In this document: piece by piece, positions 35,067 through 44,147 of the stretch
Numbering within the stretch: position 1 is the stretch's first letter
How the letters are laid out: each line of letters opens with the position of its first letter
From: CAZWLY01 sp964634465
Lineage (GTDB): Bacteria; Desulfobacterota; Desulfarculia; G963662305
Assembly (NCBI GenBank): GCA_964634465.1
Contig: CAZWLY010000003.1
Span: 186,001 to 250,000, forward strand
DNA: 64,000 bases
Direction of reading: 5' to 3'
Made by a program: the position numbers and the translations under genes
The notes under the pieces: model-generated
What the model was told of the DNA's origin: nothing
The model's database searches: none
Seen by the model: the letters and a program-made list of their open reading frames with translations, nothing else

Positions 35067-36701
35067 CTACTTGGAGGCCAGGCTCGACGGCGGGATCAGG
35101 GCCAGGGAGAGCCGGCGGCGCTCGGGCTGGATGTCGAGGACCCGGACGTCGATCTCGGCCCCGATCTCGAGCTCCTGCTGCGGCGCTTCGCTCCCGTCGT
35201 CCGGGGCGTGGATCAGGCCTTCGACGCCCTCGGCCACCTTGACGAAGGTGCCGATCTCGGTCTGGTTGGTCACCGTGCCGCTCATGATCGCGCCGACGGA
35301 GATCGACTCGACCGCCTCGCCCCACGGGTCGGGGGTGAGCTGCTTGACGCCCAAGGCGACCCGCTTTTTCTCCGCGTCCACATCCAGGACCATGGCCTTG
35401 AGCACGTCTCCGGGCTGATAGGCTTCCTCCAGGCTCATCGAGCCACCATCCCAGCTCAAGTCGTCTTTGTGGATCAACCCGTCCACGCCTTCGTCCAGGC
35501 CGATGAACAGGCCGAAGTCGGTCACCGTCTTGACCCGGCCTTCGATGACGGCCCCCGGCGGAAAGCGCTCGGGCACCTCGGACCAGGGGTCGGGCGAGGT
35601 CCGCTTGAGGCTGAGGGCCAGCTTGCGGTTCTCCGGATCGATGTTGAGGACCACCGCCTCGACCTCGTCGCCCTCGCTCAAAACATTGCCGGCCTGGCGC
35701 ACGCCGCCCGACCAGCTCATCTCGGTGACGTGGATCAAGCCCTCCAGACCGGGCTCGATCTCGACGAAGGCGCCGTAATCGACCACGTTGACCACCGTCC
35801 CGCTCACCCGGCTGTCCTTCGGATACCGCTCGGCCGCGGCCAGCCAGGGATCGGGGGTCAATTGCTTGAGTCCCAGGGAGATGCGCTGGGTCTCCCGGTC
35901 GAACTTCAAGACTTTGACCTCGATCTCGTCGCCGACCTTGACCAGATCGCCAGGGTGGTTGATCCGGCCCCAACTCATGTCCGAGACGTGCAACAGACCG
36001 TCCATGCCGCCCAGGTCGATGAACGCCCCGTATTTGACCACGTTCTTGACCACGCCGGAGAGCACCTGACCTTCGGCCAGGGTCTCCAACAGCTTGGCCT
36101 TCTCTTTCTCGCGGATCTCCTCCAGGATCACCCGCCGGGAGAGAACCACGTTGCGGCGCCGGCGGGAGTACTTGAGAACCCGGAAATCGAACTCCCGGCC
36201 CAGGAGCGCCTCCATGTCCCGAACCGGACGAAGATCGACCTGGGAGCCGGGCAGGAAGGCCGGCACGCCGACATCGACCCGCAGTCCGCCCTTGACCCGG
36301 CCGACGATGGTGCCGGCCACGGCGCCCCCTTCCCGGTAGGCTTTTTCGATCTTCTCCCAGGCGGCGGCCTCGCCGGCCCGGCGGCGGGACAGGATCAGAA
36401 CCTCCTCGTCCTCGCCGTCGTGGCGGTAGGCCTCGATGAGCACTTCGACCTCATCGTCGGGCTTGACCGAGATCCGGCCGTCGCCGTCGTAGAACTCCTC
36501 GATGGGAATCTCGCCTTCGGCCTTGTAACCGATATCGACGATGACGCTGACCGGGGTGACCTCGATCACCCGGCCGGTGACGACTTCCCCTTCCTTTATC
36601 CCGGTCAGGGACTGGTCCACCAGCCGGGCGAAGTCCACCTGCTCGAAGTCTGGCGTCTCCCCAGACCGGTCAATGTTTTTCTCCTCTTCCGTACTGGCCA
36701 A
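35067..36701 (-). CDS. rpsA: 30S ribosomal protein S1
   Basis: A 544-residue protein with six S1 RNA-binding repeats. They begin near residues 37 (GEVVTGRVIEV), 126 (GGAVAGTIVGR), 211 (GQVLSGVVKNV), 295, 381 and 468, and each of the last four carries the V-x-x-x-(G/D)-(A/L)-F-(I/V) core. It anchors mRNA on the 30S subunit. The start is TTG 36701, supported by GAGGTAAGGG just upstream and the typical acidic N-terminus. The gene is convergent with mrp, sharing the terminator at 35011. The divergent Hdr-like gene lies 230 bases away. Confidence 0.95.
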   Translation of the reverse strand: MASTEEEKNIDRSGETPDFEQVDFARLVDQSLTGIKEGEVVTGRVIEVTPVSVIVDIGYKAEGEIPIEEFYDGDGRISVKPDDEVEVLIEAYRHDGEDEEVLILSRRRAGEAAAWEKIEKAYREGGAVAGTIVGRVKGGLRVDVGVPAFLPGSQVDLRPVRDMEALLGREFDFRVLKYSRRRRNVVLSRRVILEEIREKEKAKLLETLAEGQVLSGVVKNVVKYGAFIDLGGMDGLLHVSDMSWGRINHPGDLVKVGDEIEVKVLKFDRETQRISLGLKQLTPDPWLAAAERYPKDSRVSGTVVNVVDYGAFVEIEPGLEGLIHVTEMSWSGGVRQAGNVLSEGDEVEAVVLNIDPENRKLALSLKRTSPDPWSEVPERFPPGAVIEGRVKTVTDFGLFIGLDEGVDGLIHKDDLSWDGGSMSLEEAYQPGDVLKAMVLDVDAEKKRVALGVKQLTPDPWGEAVESISVGAIMSGTVTNQTEIGTFVKVAEGVEGLIHAPDDGSEAPQQELEIGAEIDVRVLDIQPERRRLSLALIPPSSLASK

Positions 36702-36859
36702 GCCCTTACCTCATCCGTCACCCCGTCTCATGGGGTTGGAATGCCGGTCAAACACACCGGACCCCGAAACGGACGACACGAGATCGCCCGTCGGGGCGCT
36801 TTATACTCGCATATTTCGTCCGTCCGGGCAAGGCGTAAACCTGGACGGACATATTGATC

Positions 36860-36888
36860 TTGACTTAAATCGAGCCGGTTTGTATTTA
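36860..36888 (+). promoter_or_regulatory. Candidate promoter of the Hdr-like gene
   Basis: TTGACT (36860-36865) and TATTTA (36883-36888) are 17 bases apart in a short AT-rich patch that stands out from GC-rich surroundings, 43 bases before the ATG. The -10 match is only three of six. Confidence 0.4.
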
Positions 36889-36930
36889 CTGTCACGATAC
36901 CCAGACCCCCTACGCTGGAGGAAGATATAC

Positions 36931-38070
36931 ATGGCCGTCACCCCGATGTTAGAGATGAACGAAGCTATCGTGGCCATGGGCGGCGAAACGCTCAATAGCT
37001 GCATGCAGTGCGGTTTGTGCGCCGGTTTGTGCCCCTGGACCAAGGTCAACTCCCCCTTCGTGGTCAGAAAGCTGATCAGGATGGGACAGTTGGGCATGGA
37101 GGGCTTCGAGAGCGACGACGTCCTGTTCGCCTGCACCACCTGCTCGTTGTGCGTCAACAACTGCCCCCGCGAGGTGGGCATCATCGACGTGATAAGGGCC
37201 ATGCGCTACATGATGGTCGACGCCGGCATGGCCCCGGCCAGCCTGCGCCCCATCCTGGGCTCGGTCCACGCCAACGGCAACCCGTGGTCGGGTGAGCGCG
37301 AAAAGCGCTTCGACTGGGCGGCCGATCTCAACCTGCCCGTCTTCGACGGCTCCCAGGAGTACTTCCTCTCCATCTGCTGCACCTCCAACTACGATCCGCG
37401 CGGCCAGGCCATCGCCAAGGCGCTGATCAAGGTTTTGGAGGCGGCCGGGGTCAGCTACGGCATCATCGGCCCCGAGGAGAGCTGCTGCGGCGAGGCGGTC
37501 CGCAAGATCGGCGACGAGGAGCTCTTCGGCTCACTGGTGGAAAAGAACACCAAGCTGTGGGCCAAGAAAGGCGTCAAGAAGATCTTGACCACCTCGCCCC
37601 ACTGCTACACCACCTTCACCAAGGACTACCCCGAGTTCGGGGCCGAGGTGGAGGTCGTCCATTCGTCCCAGCTTTTGGCCCAGCTCATCGACGAGGGCAA
37701 GATCAAGCTCGGCAACGAGCTCAAAGCCAAGGTGGCCTATCACGACCCCTGTTACCTCGGTCGCCACTCCGACATCTTCGACCAACCCCGCCACGTCGTC
37801 GCGGCCCTGGGCGGCGAGGTGGTCGAGTTCCCGGTCAGCAGGGGCCTGGCGCTGTGCTGCGGCGGCGGCGGCGGTCGGCTGTGGATGGAGACCGAGCCGG
37901 AAAACCGCTTCTCCGAGACCAAGGCCAACCAGGCCGCCGAGGCTGGGGCCGAGGTCCTGGCCACGGCCTGCCCCTACTGCGTGTCCATGTTCGAAGACGC
38001 GATGAAGAACACCGGTCACGAGGACATCAAGGTCAAGGACATCATCGAGCTGGCGGCCGAGGCGCTCTAG
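36931..38070 (+). CDS. Heterodisulfide-reductase-type Fe-S oxidoreductase (HdrD/GlpC-like)
   Basis: A 379-residue cytoplasmic protein. The N-terminal ferredoxin part has CMQCGLCAGLCP and CTTCSLCVNNCP, each of the C-x2-C-x2-C-x3-C type, for two [4Fe-4S] clusters. Two CCG domains follow, each with a paired-cysteine motif (ESCCGEAVRKIG near residue 185 and ALCCGGGGGRLW near 307), the latter probably holding the special catalytic cluster. Such proteins pass electrons between flavoproteins and menaquinone or disulfides in anaerobes, and often work with Etf and acyl-CoA dehydrogenase, one of which is encoded at 44148. GGAGGA precedes the ATG. Confidence 0.93.
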   Translation: MAVTPMLEMNEAIVAMGGETLNSCMQCGLCAGLCPWTKVNSPFVVRKLIRMGQLGMEGFESDDVLFACTTCSLCVNNCPREVGIIDVIRAMRYMMVDAGMAPASLRPILGSVHANGNPWSGEREKRFDWAADLNLPVFDGSQEYFLSICCTSNYDPRGQAIAKALIKVLEAAGVSYGIIGPEESCCGEAVRKIGDEELFGSLVEKNTKLWAKKGVKKILTTSPHCYTTFTKDYPEFGAEVEVVHSSQLLAQLIDEGKIKLGNELKAKVAYHDPCYLGRHSDIFDQPRHVVAALGGEVVEFPVSRGLALCCGGGGGRLWMETEPENRFSETKANQAAEAGAEVLATACPYCVSMFEDAMKNTGHEDIKVKDIIELAAEAL

Positions 38071-38498
38071 GCCGCGGCGGCGACTCCAACCCCATCTCGG
38101 GTCGGGCGCTTTTGCCCGGCCCGATTTTCATGTCCATCCTCCCCGGCCGGGTTGGCTCGCCGGCGAAGGTTCGCGGCTGAGCGGTGAAAAGAGCCGCCCG
38201 TCCCGCCGTTCGGCCGGAAAAATCCTTCAAGCCCGAGTAAGAGAGGCCCGCCCCGATTCTTGAAGGCGGGGAGTGAACTGCTTTCAGGGGCGCGGCTCGG
38301 TATCAGCGGCCCGAAATCGGGGCCGGCGACGAGAAGTATGTCCTTGCCCGAATCGTCTCTTGCTTTCTTGACTCATCTTTGCCGGTTCTCCCTTCACCAA
38401 ACACTCGCCAAACACTCGCCGCCGTGGTGACTTCGAGACCGAGTTAAAGAATCGGGGGCAATCTGCCGTAGAGATATGAGAGAAGGGGAGCTAGACCC
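38071..38498. other. Non-coding gap before the FlgO-like genes
   Basis: About 430 bases with no believable ORF. A weak hairpin (CCCGCC / GGCGGG near 38248-38270) follows the Hdr-like gene. The last 100 bases, less GC-rich, likely contain the promoter of the FlgO-like cluster, but no clear hexamers were found. Confidence 0.4.
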
Positions 38499-39152
38499 AT
38501 GAGGATATCCGTCGCCCTGCTCGGGCTGGTTTTGTTGCTGTCCTCGCCGATCACCGGCCGGGGCGAGGATCGGCCCGGCATCGCCCCGACCCTTTTGGGA
38601 ACCGACGTCCTGGCCGATCAACTGGTCCAAAACCTGCGCGGCCGCTCGGTTCTGACCGGGCGGCGGCTGGCCGTCTTGCCGCTGGTCGACCTGAGCGACC
38701 TGCAGACCACCTCGGATCTGGGCCGGCTGGCGGCCGAGGAACTGGCCGCGGCGTTGCATTTCAGGAATTTCCACCTGGCCGAGATCCGCGGCGACGATCA
38801 GTTGCTCCTGTCGCGCCGAGTCGGGGAGTTGGCCCTGGCCAGAACCGGCCCCGACCGGAGGGCGGCCAGCCGCAAGGCCGAGCTGGGCGAGTTGGCCGAC
38901 CGCTACAACCTGGGCGGGCTGGTGGTCGGCACCTACGCGGTCAAGCCGCCCGGCGGGGCCTCGACCTGGCCCGGCGGCGACTCCGAGGGGCGGGTCGCCC
39001 TGAACGTCCGTCTCATCGACCCCATCTCCGGGGCCGTCCTGGCCATGGGTACGGTCAAGCTGCCCCTGGATGAATCGCTGACAGCGATGCTGGACCGGCG
39101 CTCCACAGCCGTCCCGTGGCCGAGTCAGACCATCAGGCAAAAGAGGTTCTAG
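38499..39152 (+). CDS. FlgO-like periplasmic protein, copy 1
   Basis: A 217-residue exported protein with an N-terminal signal peptide (VALLGLVLLLSS) but no lipobox cysteine. The core LAVLPLVDLSDLQTTSDLGRL followed by AAEELAAAL and LGGLVVGTYAV matches the FlgO domain, found in outer-membrane proteins linked to the flagellum or curli-like secretion. It is the first of three adjacent paralogues (38499, 39155, 40040) and ends two bases before the next. The ligand or partner is unknown. GAGAAGGGGAG precedes the ATG. Confidence 0.8.
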   Translation: MRISVALLGLVLLLSSPITGRGEDRPGIAPTLLGTDVLADQLVQNLRGRSVLTGRRLAVLPLVDLSDLQTTSDLGRLAAEELAAALHFRNFHLAEIRGDDQLLLSRRVGELALARTGPDRRAASRKAELGELADRYNLGGLVVGTYAVKPPGGASTWPGGDSEGRVALNVRLIDPISGAVLAMGTVKLPLDESLTAMLDRRSTAVPWPSQTIRQKRF

Positions 39153-39154
39153 TC

Positions 39155-40030
39155 GTGTCTCGCCCCCGTAATTTCCGTCCACCGGCGGCCCTGGCCTTGT
39201 TCGCCGCCGCCGCGCTTCTGGCCGGTTGCGCCGCCCCGGCCGCCTTTTATCCCGGCGAAGGGGGCAGCTTGGAGCGTTACGCCGTCGGCGAGAAGACCAT
39301 CGAGCGCTACGCCCCCGACGGCTACGCCTTGACCCAAGAGAGTAAGGCCGGCCGCCTGAAGCTCTACCACCAGTCCGGTCCTTCCGATCGCCATCGGGCC
39401 GAGGCCAGGCAGTTTCTCACAGAGATCGACGGCTTGGCCGGCCGCATCGAAAAACTCCTCCGCCGCTCGGGCCGGGCGACGGAGGAGGTCGTGCTGCTGC
39501 CGACCACCTTCGCCAATCTGGACGACCTGACCAAGACCTCCACCTTCGGCCGTCTGGCGGCCGAGCAACTGGCCGTCTCCTTGACCGCCCGCCGCTTCGA
39601 GGTGATCGAGCTTAGAAGGAGCGTCGATCTTCTGATCCAGCCCCGGTCCGGTGAACTGGCCCTGACCCGGGAGTCGGAGGAGCTCAATCAAGCCTACCAG
39701 GCCAACGCCTTGCTGGTCGGCACCTACGCCGTCACCGCCCAGCACGTGGTCTTGACCGTGCGCCTGATCAGGGCCGGCGACAACCACCTGGCCGCGGCCG
39801 GGACGTCCGTCTTCGATCGCTCCGGCAACCTGTTCCTCAACTCGCTGCTCTTGAATGAGAGTCGGCCGGTCGGGGTCAAGAGGGATCGGGCCCAGACCGG
39901 TCAGTTGGTCAAGGTCGGGGTGGCGACCCGGTACTTCGAGCCCTCGGCCGTCAAGGAGGAGGACATCAAGCCCCAAGCCGCGCCGGCCAAAGGCGAGACG
40001 GCCAAACCCCAACAGGAGCGGACCAAGTAG
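39155..40030 (+). CDS. FlgO-like lipoprotein, copy 2
   Basis: A 291-residue lipoprotein. The signal helix ends at the lipobox LLAGC (Cys25), so it is anchored by lipid, probably in the outer membrane. The FlgO-domain core is near residues 115-215 (VVLLPTTFANLDDLTKTSTFGRLA then NALLVGTYAVTAQHVV). The C-terminal 60 residues are charged and disordered. The GTG at 39155 has AGAGG nine bases upstream, and the gene follows copy 1 by two bases, so they are co-translated. Confidence 0.82.
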   Translation: MSRPRNFRPPAALALFAAAALLAGCAAPAAFYPGEGGSLERYAVGEKTIERYAPDGYALTQESKAGRLKLYHQSGPSDRHRAEARQFLTEIDGLAGRIEKLLRRSGRATEEVVLLPTTFANLDDLTKTSTFGRLAAEQLAVSLTARRFEVIELRRSVDLLIQPRSGELALTRESEELNQAYQANALLVGTYAVTAQHVVLTVRLIRAGDNHLAAAGTSVFDRSGNLFLNSLLLNESRPVGVKRDRAQTGQLVKVGVATRYFEPSAVKEEDIKPQAAPAKGETAKPQQERTK

Positions 40031-40039
40031 GAGGCGGAC

Positions 40040-40789
40040 ATGATGAAGACCGCAGTCATAGAGCGCGACTGGTGGGGGCTGATCGGTCTGTTCGCCGTGG
40101 CCGGAGCGGCCCTGGTTTTGTGGGGCTGCGGGACCAACTTCGCGGTCCAGACCGCCTCCGACAACCCCGCCCCGGCGAGCCCGGCCAAGATCGCATCCCA
40201 ACCGGCCCCGCCGCCCCCGCCTCGACCGACCGCCTACGGCGAGATCGCCCTGCCGGCCGAGGAGTTGGCCATCGACATCGGTCGCTGGCTCAACGTCACT
40301 CTCGAAAGCAAGCGGGTGGCGGTGACGACCTTCGTCAACAACAACGACCTCAACCAGACCTCGGCCTTCGGCCGGGCCCTGACCGACGCCTTGGCCGCCT
40401 TCATCCACCGCCAGGGATTCGAGGTGATCGAGCTGAAGAAGACGGCCAACTTCCTGATCCAGCCCAAGACCGGCGAGTTCTACCTCTCCCGGGAGGCGGC
40501 CAACCTGGCTGCCGAACACGAGGTGGCGGCGGTGGTGGTCGGCACCTACACCGAGGCGGTCAACATGATCCTGGTGACGGCCCGGCTGATTTCGGCCGTG
40601 GACGGCCAGATCCTGTCTTCGTCGGTCCTCGAACTGCCCAAGTCGGCCAACCTGATCTATCTCCTGGGCGGCGGCAGCGGCGCCGGTCTGGCCCGGATCA
40701 AGACGCCGCGCCGGGCCCCGGTCATTCCGCCGGCCGCGGTCGAGGTCTTCGAACGCCAACCCAAGGGTTCGTCCAAAACTACGCGCTAG
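40040..40789 (+). CDS. FlgO-like lipoprotein, copy 3
   Basis: A 249-residue lipoprotein with the lipobox LWGC (Cys30) and a proline-rich linker (residues 52-62) before the FlgO domain. The domain has VAVTTFVNNNDLNQTSAFGR near residue 93 and VAAVVVGTYTEAVN near 165, close in pattern to copy 2. AGGAGG overlaps the stop of copy 2, five bases before the ATG. The last 11 bases overlap the convergent lipoprotein gene. Confidence 0.82.
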   Translation: MMKTAVIERDWWGLIGLFAVAGAALVLWGCGTNFAVQTASDNPAPASPAKIASQPAPPPPPRPTAYGEIALPAEELAIDIGRWLNVTLESKRVAVTTFVNNNDLNQTSAFGRALTDALAAFIHRQGFEVIELKKTANFLIQPKTGEFYLSREAANLAAEHEVAAVVVGTYTEAVNMILVTARLISAVDGQILSSSVLELPKSANLIYLLGGGSGAGLARIKTPRRAPVIPPAAVEVFERQPKGSSKTTR

Positions 40790-41471
40790 GTCCGGGCTCT
40801 TCGTCGGGAGGGACTCGCTCGGCCTGGGGTTCTTCGCCCTGGGTCGAGCCCTTTGGGGCCGGACTCGCCGCGGGCCGGGGCCGGACCGGCTTCACCCGGG
40901 CCGTCCGGGCCAACTCGTCGGCCATCCGACCAAGCGAGGTCCTGATCAGGTCCATGGGCACAGCGGGCTGCTCGGAGTAGGTCCGATAGAGCCCGTAGTC
41001 CTTGGCCGGGGTGAGCTCGTCCTCGGCCGTGGCCCGAAAATACCAGATCGTCACCTTCCGGACCACATCGACCACTCGGAGCTCGACCGTGGTCTTGGTC
41101 GATCCGATCTCGCCGCCGTAGAAGGCCTCCTGAACCTGGCCCAACACGGCCAGATCGTAGCCCAGCACCCGGGCCCGGTCGATGGCCTGGCCGAGATCGG
41201 CGAAACCTTCGGGCAAAACCTCGATCACCCTGGCCACCCGCCGCTCCAGGAGCATCTGGTGGAGCTGATGGGCCAGGTGGGAGTCGGCGATGGGGTCCTT
41301 GAATGGCGTTCTGAAAGTGAAGATGGCCACCCGGGCGGCCGAAATGTCGGCCTGGGAGGGAACTATGATCGGCTCCAGGCTGTAGGTGGTTTTGACCTTG
41401 GCGGCGCAACCGGCCAGGAAAATCAGGCCCGCCGCCAAAACGATGACGCCGGCAATTGTTCGACGCGACAT
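40779..41471 (-). CDS. Outer-membrane-type lipoprotein of unknown function
   Basis: A 230-residue lipoprotein. The signal helix ends in LAGC (Cys22). The core (VAIFTFRTPFKDPIADSHLA, then HQMLLERRVARVIEVLPE) resembles the first domain of CsgG/TolB-like periplasmic proteins, but that is a weak match. The tail from residue 200 is proline-rich. The ATG at 41471 follows GTGGGA; an upstream ATG (41486) has no ribosome site. It faces the FlgO-like genes tail to tail and may function with them at the cell envelope. Confidence 0.68.
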   Translation of the reverse strand: MSRRTIAGVIVLAAGLIFLAGCAAKVKTTYSLEPIIVPSQADISAARVAIFTFRTPFKDPIADSHLAHQLHQMLLERRVARVIEVLPEGFADLGQAIDRARVLGYDLAVLGQVQEAFYGGEIGSTKTTVELRVVDVVRKVTIWYFRATAEDELTPAKDYGLYRTYSEQPAVPMDLIRTSLGRMADELARTARVKPVRPRPAASPAPKGSTQGEEPQAERVPPDEEPGPSA

Positions 41472-41797
41472 GATCGTTCCCACCATAACCAGTTGGTATC
41501 AAACGCCTTTACGGCATCAACCCCGCTCCGTCTCGTCGAAAGCGAAACGATGGTCGAACTTTGTCGATTATTCAAGCAAACCCCGTACCAGGCGGGGCGG
41601 ACGGAGGAGAACGGCGGGGAAGGAGAACGGCGGCATGGCTCATCGAGACCTCGGCGGCGACTAGTCAGCTCTTTGGGGCTGAGTGCTTGGGGCTCGTCTC
41701 GAAGGCGGGGCGCCGGTCTTAACCGTCCCTTTCCGGGACCTTGCGCCGGCTGAAAAGAGAGGGGCGTCATCCGGTCGAGCGAGTCGCCCGGTCCGGA
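41472..41797. other. Gap between the lipoprotein and Fur-FeoA genes
   Basis: About 325 bases. No ORF, RNA or strong hairpin is supported. It probably holds the lipoprotein promoter on the minus strand, but I see no clear hexamers. Confidence 0.35.
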
Positions 41798-42520
41798 TCA
41801 ATCGTTCTTCTTGGCGCTGTTCTTGGCTGGACCGTTTCGGGTTTCGGACTCCACCGGCTGGCAGGTCAACTTGGCGGCCATGTTGCGTCCCAAGGCCAAC
41901 CGGGCGCCGCCGCAAGCGACCACCACCGGCCCGCCGCTGTTGGTCAAGACCTCCAGTTCGGCGCCGGGGGTCAGTCCCATGTCGGCCAGGCGGCTCAGGC
42001 TGCGACGGCCGCCGACGCACTCGACCACCCTCAGTCGCTCGCCCGGCGAGCAGGCCGCCAAAGAGACGCCCGGCTTGCGTTCGGCCCGGCAATCGGCGCA
42101 CAGGCCGTAGAGCTGGTGGCGGTGATCCAGGAGTTTGAAGCCGTGCTCCCGGGCGATGGCCCGCTGGAGCCGCTCCATCTCGGGATGGTAGAACTCGGTG
42201 ATCCGGCCGCAGTTGGTGCAGATGAAGTGGTCGTGGTGGTCGTCGAGGTGGCGGTGCTCGAAAACCGGCTCCCGATCGGCGAATTCCTTTTTGTAGGCGA
42301 AACCCAGTCGGCCCAAAAGCTCCAGCGTACCCCGAACGAACCTCTCGCCAAAGTCGTGGCCGTCGGCCCGGATGATCTCGGTCAGCTCGGCCGCGGTCAG
42401 GTGTTCTTCGGTGGCCAGGAAGTGGTCGGCCACCTCGAGGCGGTCGTCGATTCGATCCAGGCGAAGCTCGCCGAACAACCGCTTCAGCTCGTTGTGTTCC
42501 TGATGGTGCAGCTCCTTCAT
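41798..42520 (-). CDS. Fur-family repressor fused to a FeoA domain
   Basis: A 240-residue protein. Residues 1-150 are Fur-like: a winged helix (LTAAELTEIIRADGHDFGER) and a metal-binding part with EHRHLDDHHDHFICTNCG and a second CADC pair, giving a structural zinc site. Residues about 152-225 are a FeoA SH3-like domain (ACSPGERLRVVECVGGRRSL and ADMGLTPGAELEVL). FeoA normally assists FeoB in iron uptake, and fusion to Fur could let the domain control the repressor. No feoB lies nearby. The ATG at 42520 follows GGGAG; GTG 42523 is possible. Confidence 0.88.
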   Translation of the reverse strand: MKELHHQEHNELKRLFGELRLDRIDDRLEVADHFLATEEHLTAAELTEIIRADGHDFGERFVRGTLELLGRLGFAYKKEFADREPVFEHRHLDDHHDHFICTNCGRITEFYHPEMERLQRAIAREHGFKLLDHRHQLYGLCADCRAERKPGVSLAACSPGERLRVVECVGGRRSLSRLADMGLTPGAELEVLTNSGGPVVVACGGARLALGRNMAAKLTCQPVESETRNGPAKNSAKKND

Positions 42521-42616
42521 CACACTCCCTGCGACCGAGACTCAACTAAAGTAATCACTGCCGCCGAACAGTCAAGGATTTTGAATCCGCCGGCCTCCTT
42601 TTGTCGAGTCAAAACC

Positions 42617-42640
42617 AAGGGCCGCTTCAAAGCGGCCCTT
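42617..42640 (-). terminator. Terminator after the sigma factor gene
   Basis: AAGGGCCGCT (42617-42626) pairs perfectly with AGCGGCCCTT (42631-42640) around a four-base loop. On the minus strand GGTTTT follows, giving a short T run. It separates the sigma gene from Fur-FeoA. Confidence 0.7.
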
Positions 42641-42681
42641 GTCCTTGAAAACCCGGAAATATCAGATCGCCCGTTTATCGG

Positions 42682-43791
42682 CTATGCCCCCGCCCCCATG
42701 GTCAGCGGGACGCGCAGCCGGCTCAAGGCGCGTTTCTCGATCTGCCTGATCCGCTCCCGGGAAAGGGAGAAGTGCTTGCCGACCTCCTCCAGGGTGCGTT
42801 GCCGGCCGTCGGCCAGACCGTAGCGCAAAACGATGATCTTGCGCTCCCGCTCGTCCAGATTTTCGAGAGCCCGGCGGGCGATCTTGGTCATCTCCTGCGA
42901 GCTGATCGTATCGAAGGGATCGACGACGCCAGCGTCCCTGATGAAGTCGCCCAGGACGTCGCCGTCGTCGCCGACCGGCGTCTCCAGACTGACCGCCTCG
43001 TCCACGACGCACATCGCTTCGGTCACCTTTTTCACCGGCTCGCCGATCAGCTCGGCGATCATCTCGGCGGTCGGCTCGCCGCCCAGCTCGCGTTTCAGGG
43101 CGTAGTAGGCCTTGAATATCCGGGCTCTGAGCTCCAGACAGTGGACCGGGATGCGGATCGTCCGGGCCTGGTCGTAGACCGCCCGGGAGATGGTCTGGCG
43201 AATCCACCACGAGGCGAAGGTGGAGAAGCGGTACCCGGTCCGGTAGTCGTAGCGGGCCACGGCCTTCATCAGACCCAGGTTGCCCTCCTGGATCAGGTCG
43301 GCGAAGGAAAGACCGCGGTAGGTGTAGCGCTTGGCGATGTTGACCGCCAGGCGCAGGTTGGCCTCCACCATCCGCTGGCTGGCCTCCTGGACGCGGCCTT
43401 CGATCTCGGCGATCGCCGCCTGGAGTTCGAGACCCTTCTTCCGGTTGGGATGTCGGGCCACGTACTCGGCCACGGCGTTGCGGATGTCGGCCAGCAGCCC
43501 TTCGATGGAGGCGTGGGAGGTGCGCTCGATCTCGCGCCAACGCGAGGTCAGGGGGTGTATCTCCTCGAGGCCCGGCACCCAGTCCGCCGCCTCGGCGGCC
43601 AGCTTCAATATTTCGTCCTGGCCGTCGCGGATGATCTTGCCCAACTCCAGCTCTTCCTGGGGACTCAAAAGGTCATAGTCCTCCATCTCCCCGAAATAGA
43701 GCTGGGTCGCCCCGACCTCGTCCGGGATCACCCAGGGCCGCTCACTGGAAGGACGCTCTTTACGGTTTTTGATCTTGGCAGGCAGTCCCAT
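42682..43791 (-). CDS. Sigma-70 family factor (RpoD/RpoS type)
   Basis: A 369-residue primary-type sigma factor. Region 1.2 is TQLYFGEMEDYDLLSPQEELELG, region 2 includes NLRLAVNIAKRYTYRGLSFADLIQEGN and FSTFASWWIRQTISR, and region 4.2 is RTLEEVGKHFSLSRERIRQIEKRAL. It lacks the long region 1.1 of housekeeping sigmas, so a group 2 (RpoS-like) stress or stationary role is more likely. AAGGGGGGAAAGAG precedes the ATG. A good promoter lies upstream and a terminator downstream, so it is monocistronic. Confidence 0.93.
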   Translation of the reverse strand: MGLPAKIKNRKERPSSERPWVIPDEVGATQLYFGEMEDYDLLSPQEELELGKIIRDGQDEILKLAAEAADWVPGLEEIHPLTSRWREIERTSHASIEGLLADIRNAVAEYVARHPNRKKGLELQAAIAEIEGRVQEASQRMVEANLRLAVNIAKRYTYRGLSFADLIQEGNLGLMKAVARYDYRTGYRFSTFASWWIRQTISRAVYDQARTIRIPVHCLELRARIFKAYYALKRELGGEPTAEMIAELIGEPVKKVTEAMCVVDEAVSLETPVGDDGDVLGDFIRDAGVVDPFDTISSQEMTKIARRALENLDERERKIIVLRYGLADGRQRTLEEVGKHFSLSRERIRQIEKRALSRLRVPLTMGAGA

Positions 43792-43813
43792 CTCTTTCCC
43801 CCCTTCTCAATTC

Positions 43814-43842
43814 ACGGTAGTAAGTTGGCGGCGGCCTGTCAA
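43814..43842 (-). promoter_or_regulatory. Promoter of the sigma factor gene
   Basis: On the minus strand a perfect TTGACA (43837-43842) and TACCGT (43814-43819) are separated by 17 bases. The AT-rich stretch just upstream (43843-43915) could act as an UP element. Confidence 0.6.
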
Positions 43843-44147
43843 GGATAAAATTGACCATTTTTATCTTTTTTATTTTCAACCTATTGAAATAATTCATTTA
43901 TTATATTTTCTTGTGGGCCGCTACAGCCCGGGCAATCGGCCCGAAATCGATTATCATTACTTTATATTGCATTTCTGCCGCGCCAACCGCGCCAGAAAGC
44001 TATCTCGTCGTCACCGGTCGCCCGCCCCGCATCGATCCGGCCGGGTTCTCGTCTCGACGACGCCGGGAATTGAGCTTGCCTTGGCAGAGGGCCTTGGGTT
44101 AGGCTGAGCGTTGCCTGACGGACGGTTCAAGCCTTCAAGGAGGAGAG
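43843..44147. other. AT-rich divergent regulatory region
   Basis: About 305 bases between the divergent sigma and acyl-CoA dehydrogenase genes. The first 75 bases are strongly AT-rich, including TTTTTATTTTC and TTATTATATTTTC runs, in contrast to the GC-rich surroundings. It likely controls both genes. No ORF or RNA is supported. Confidence 0.5.
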
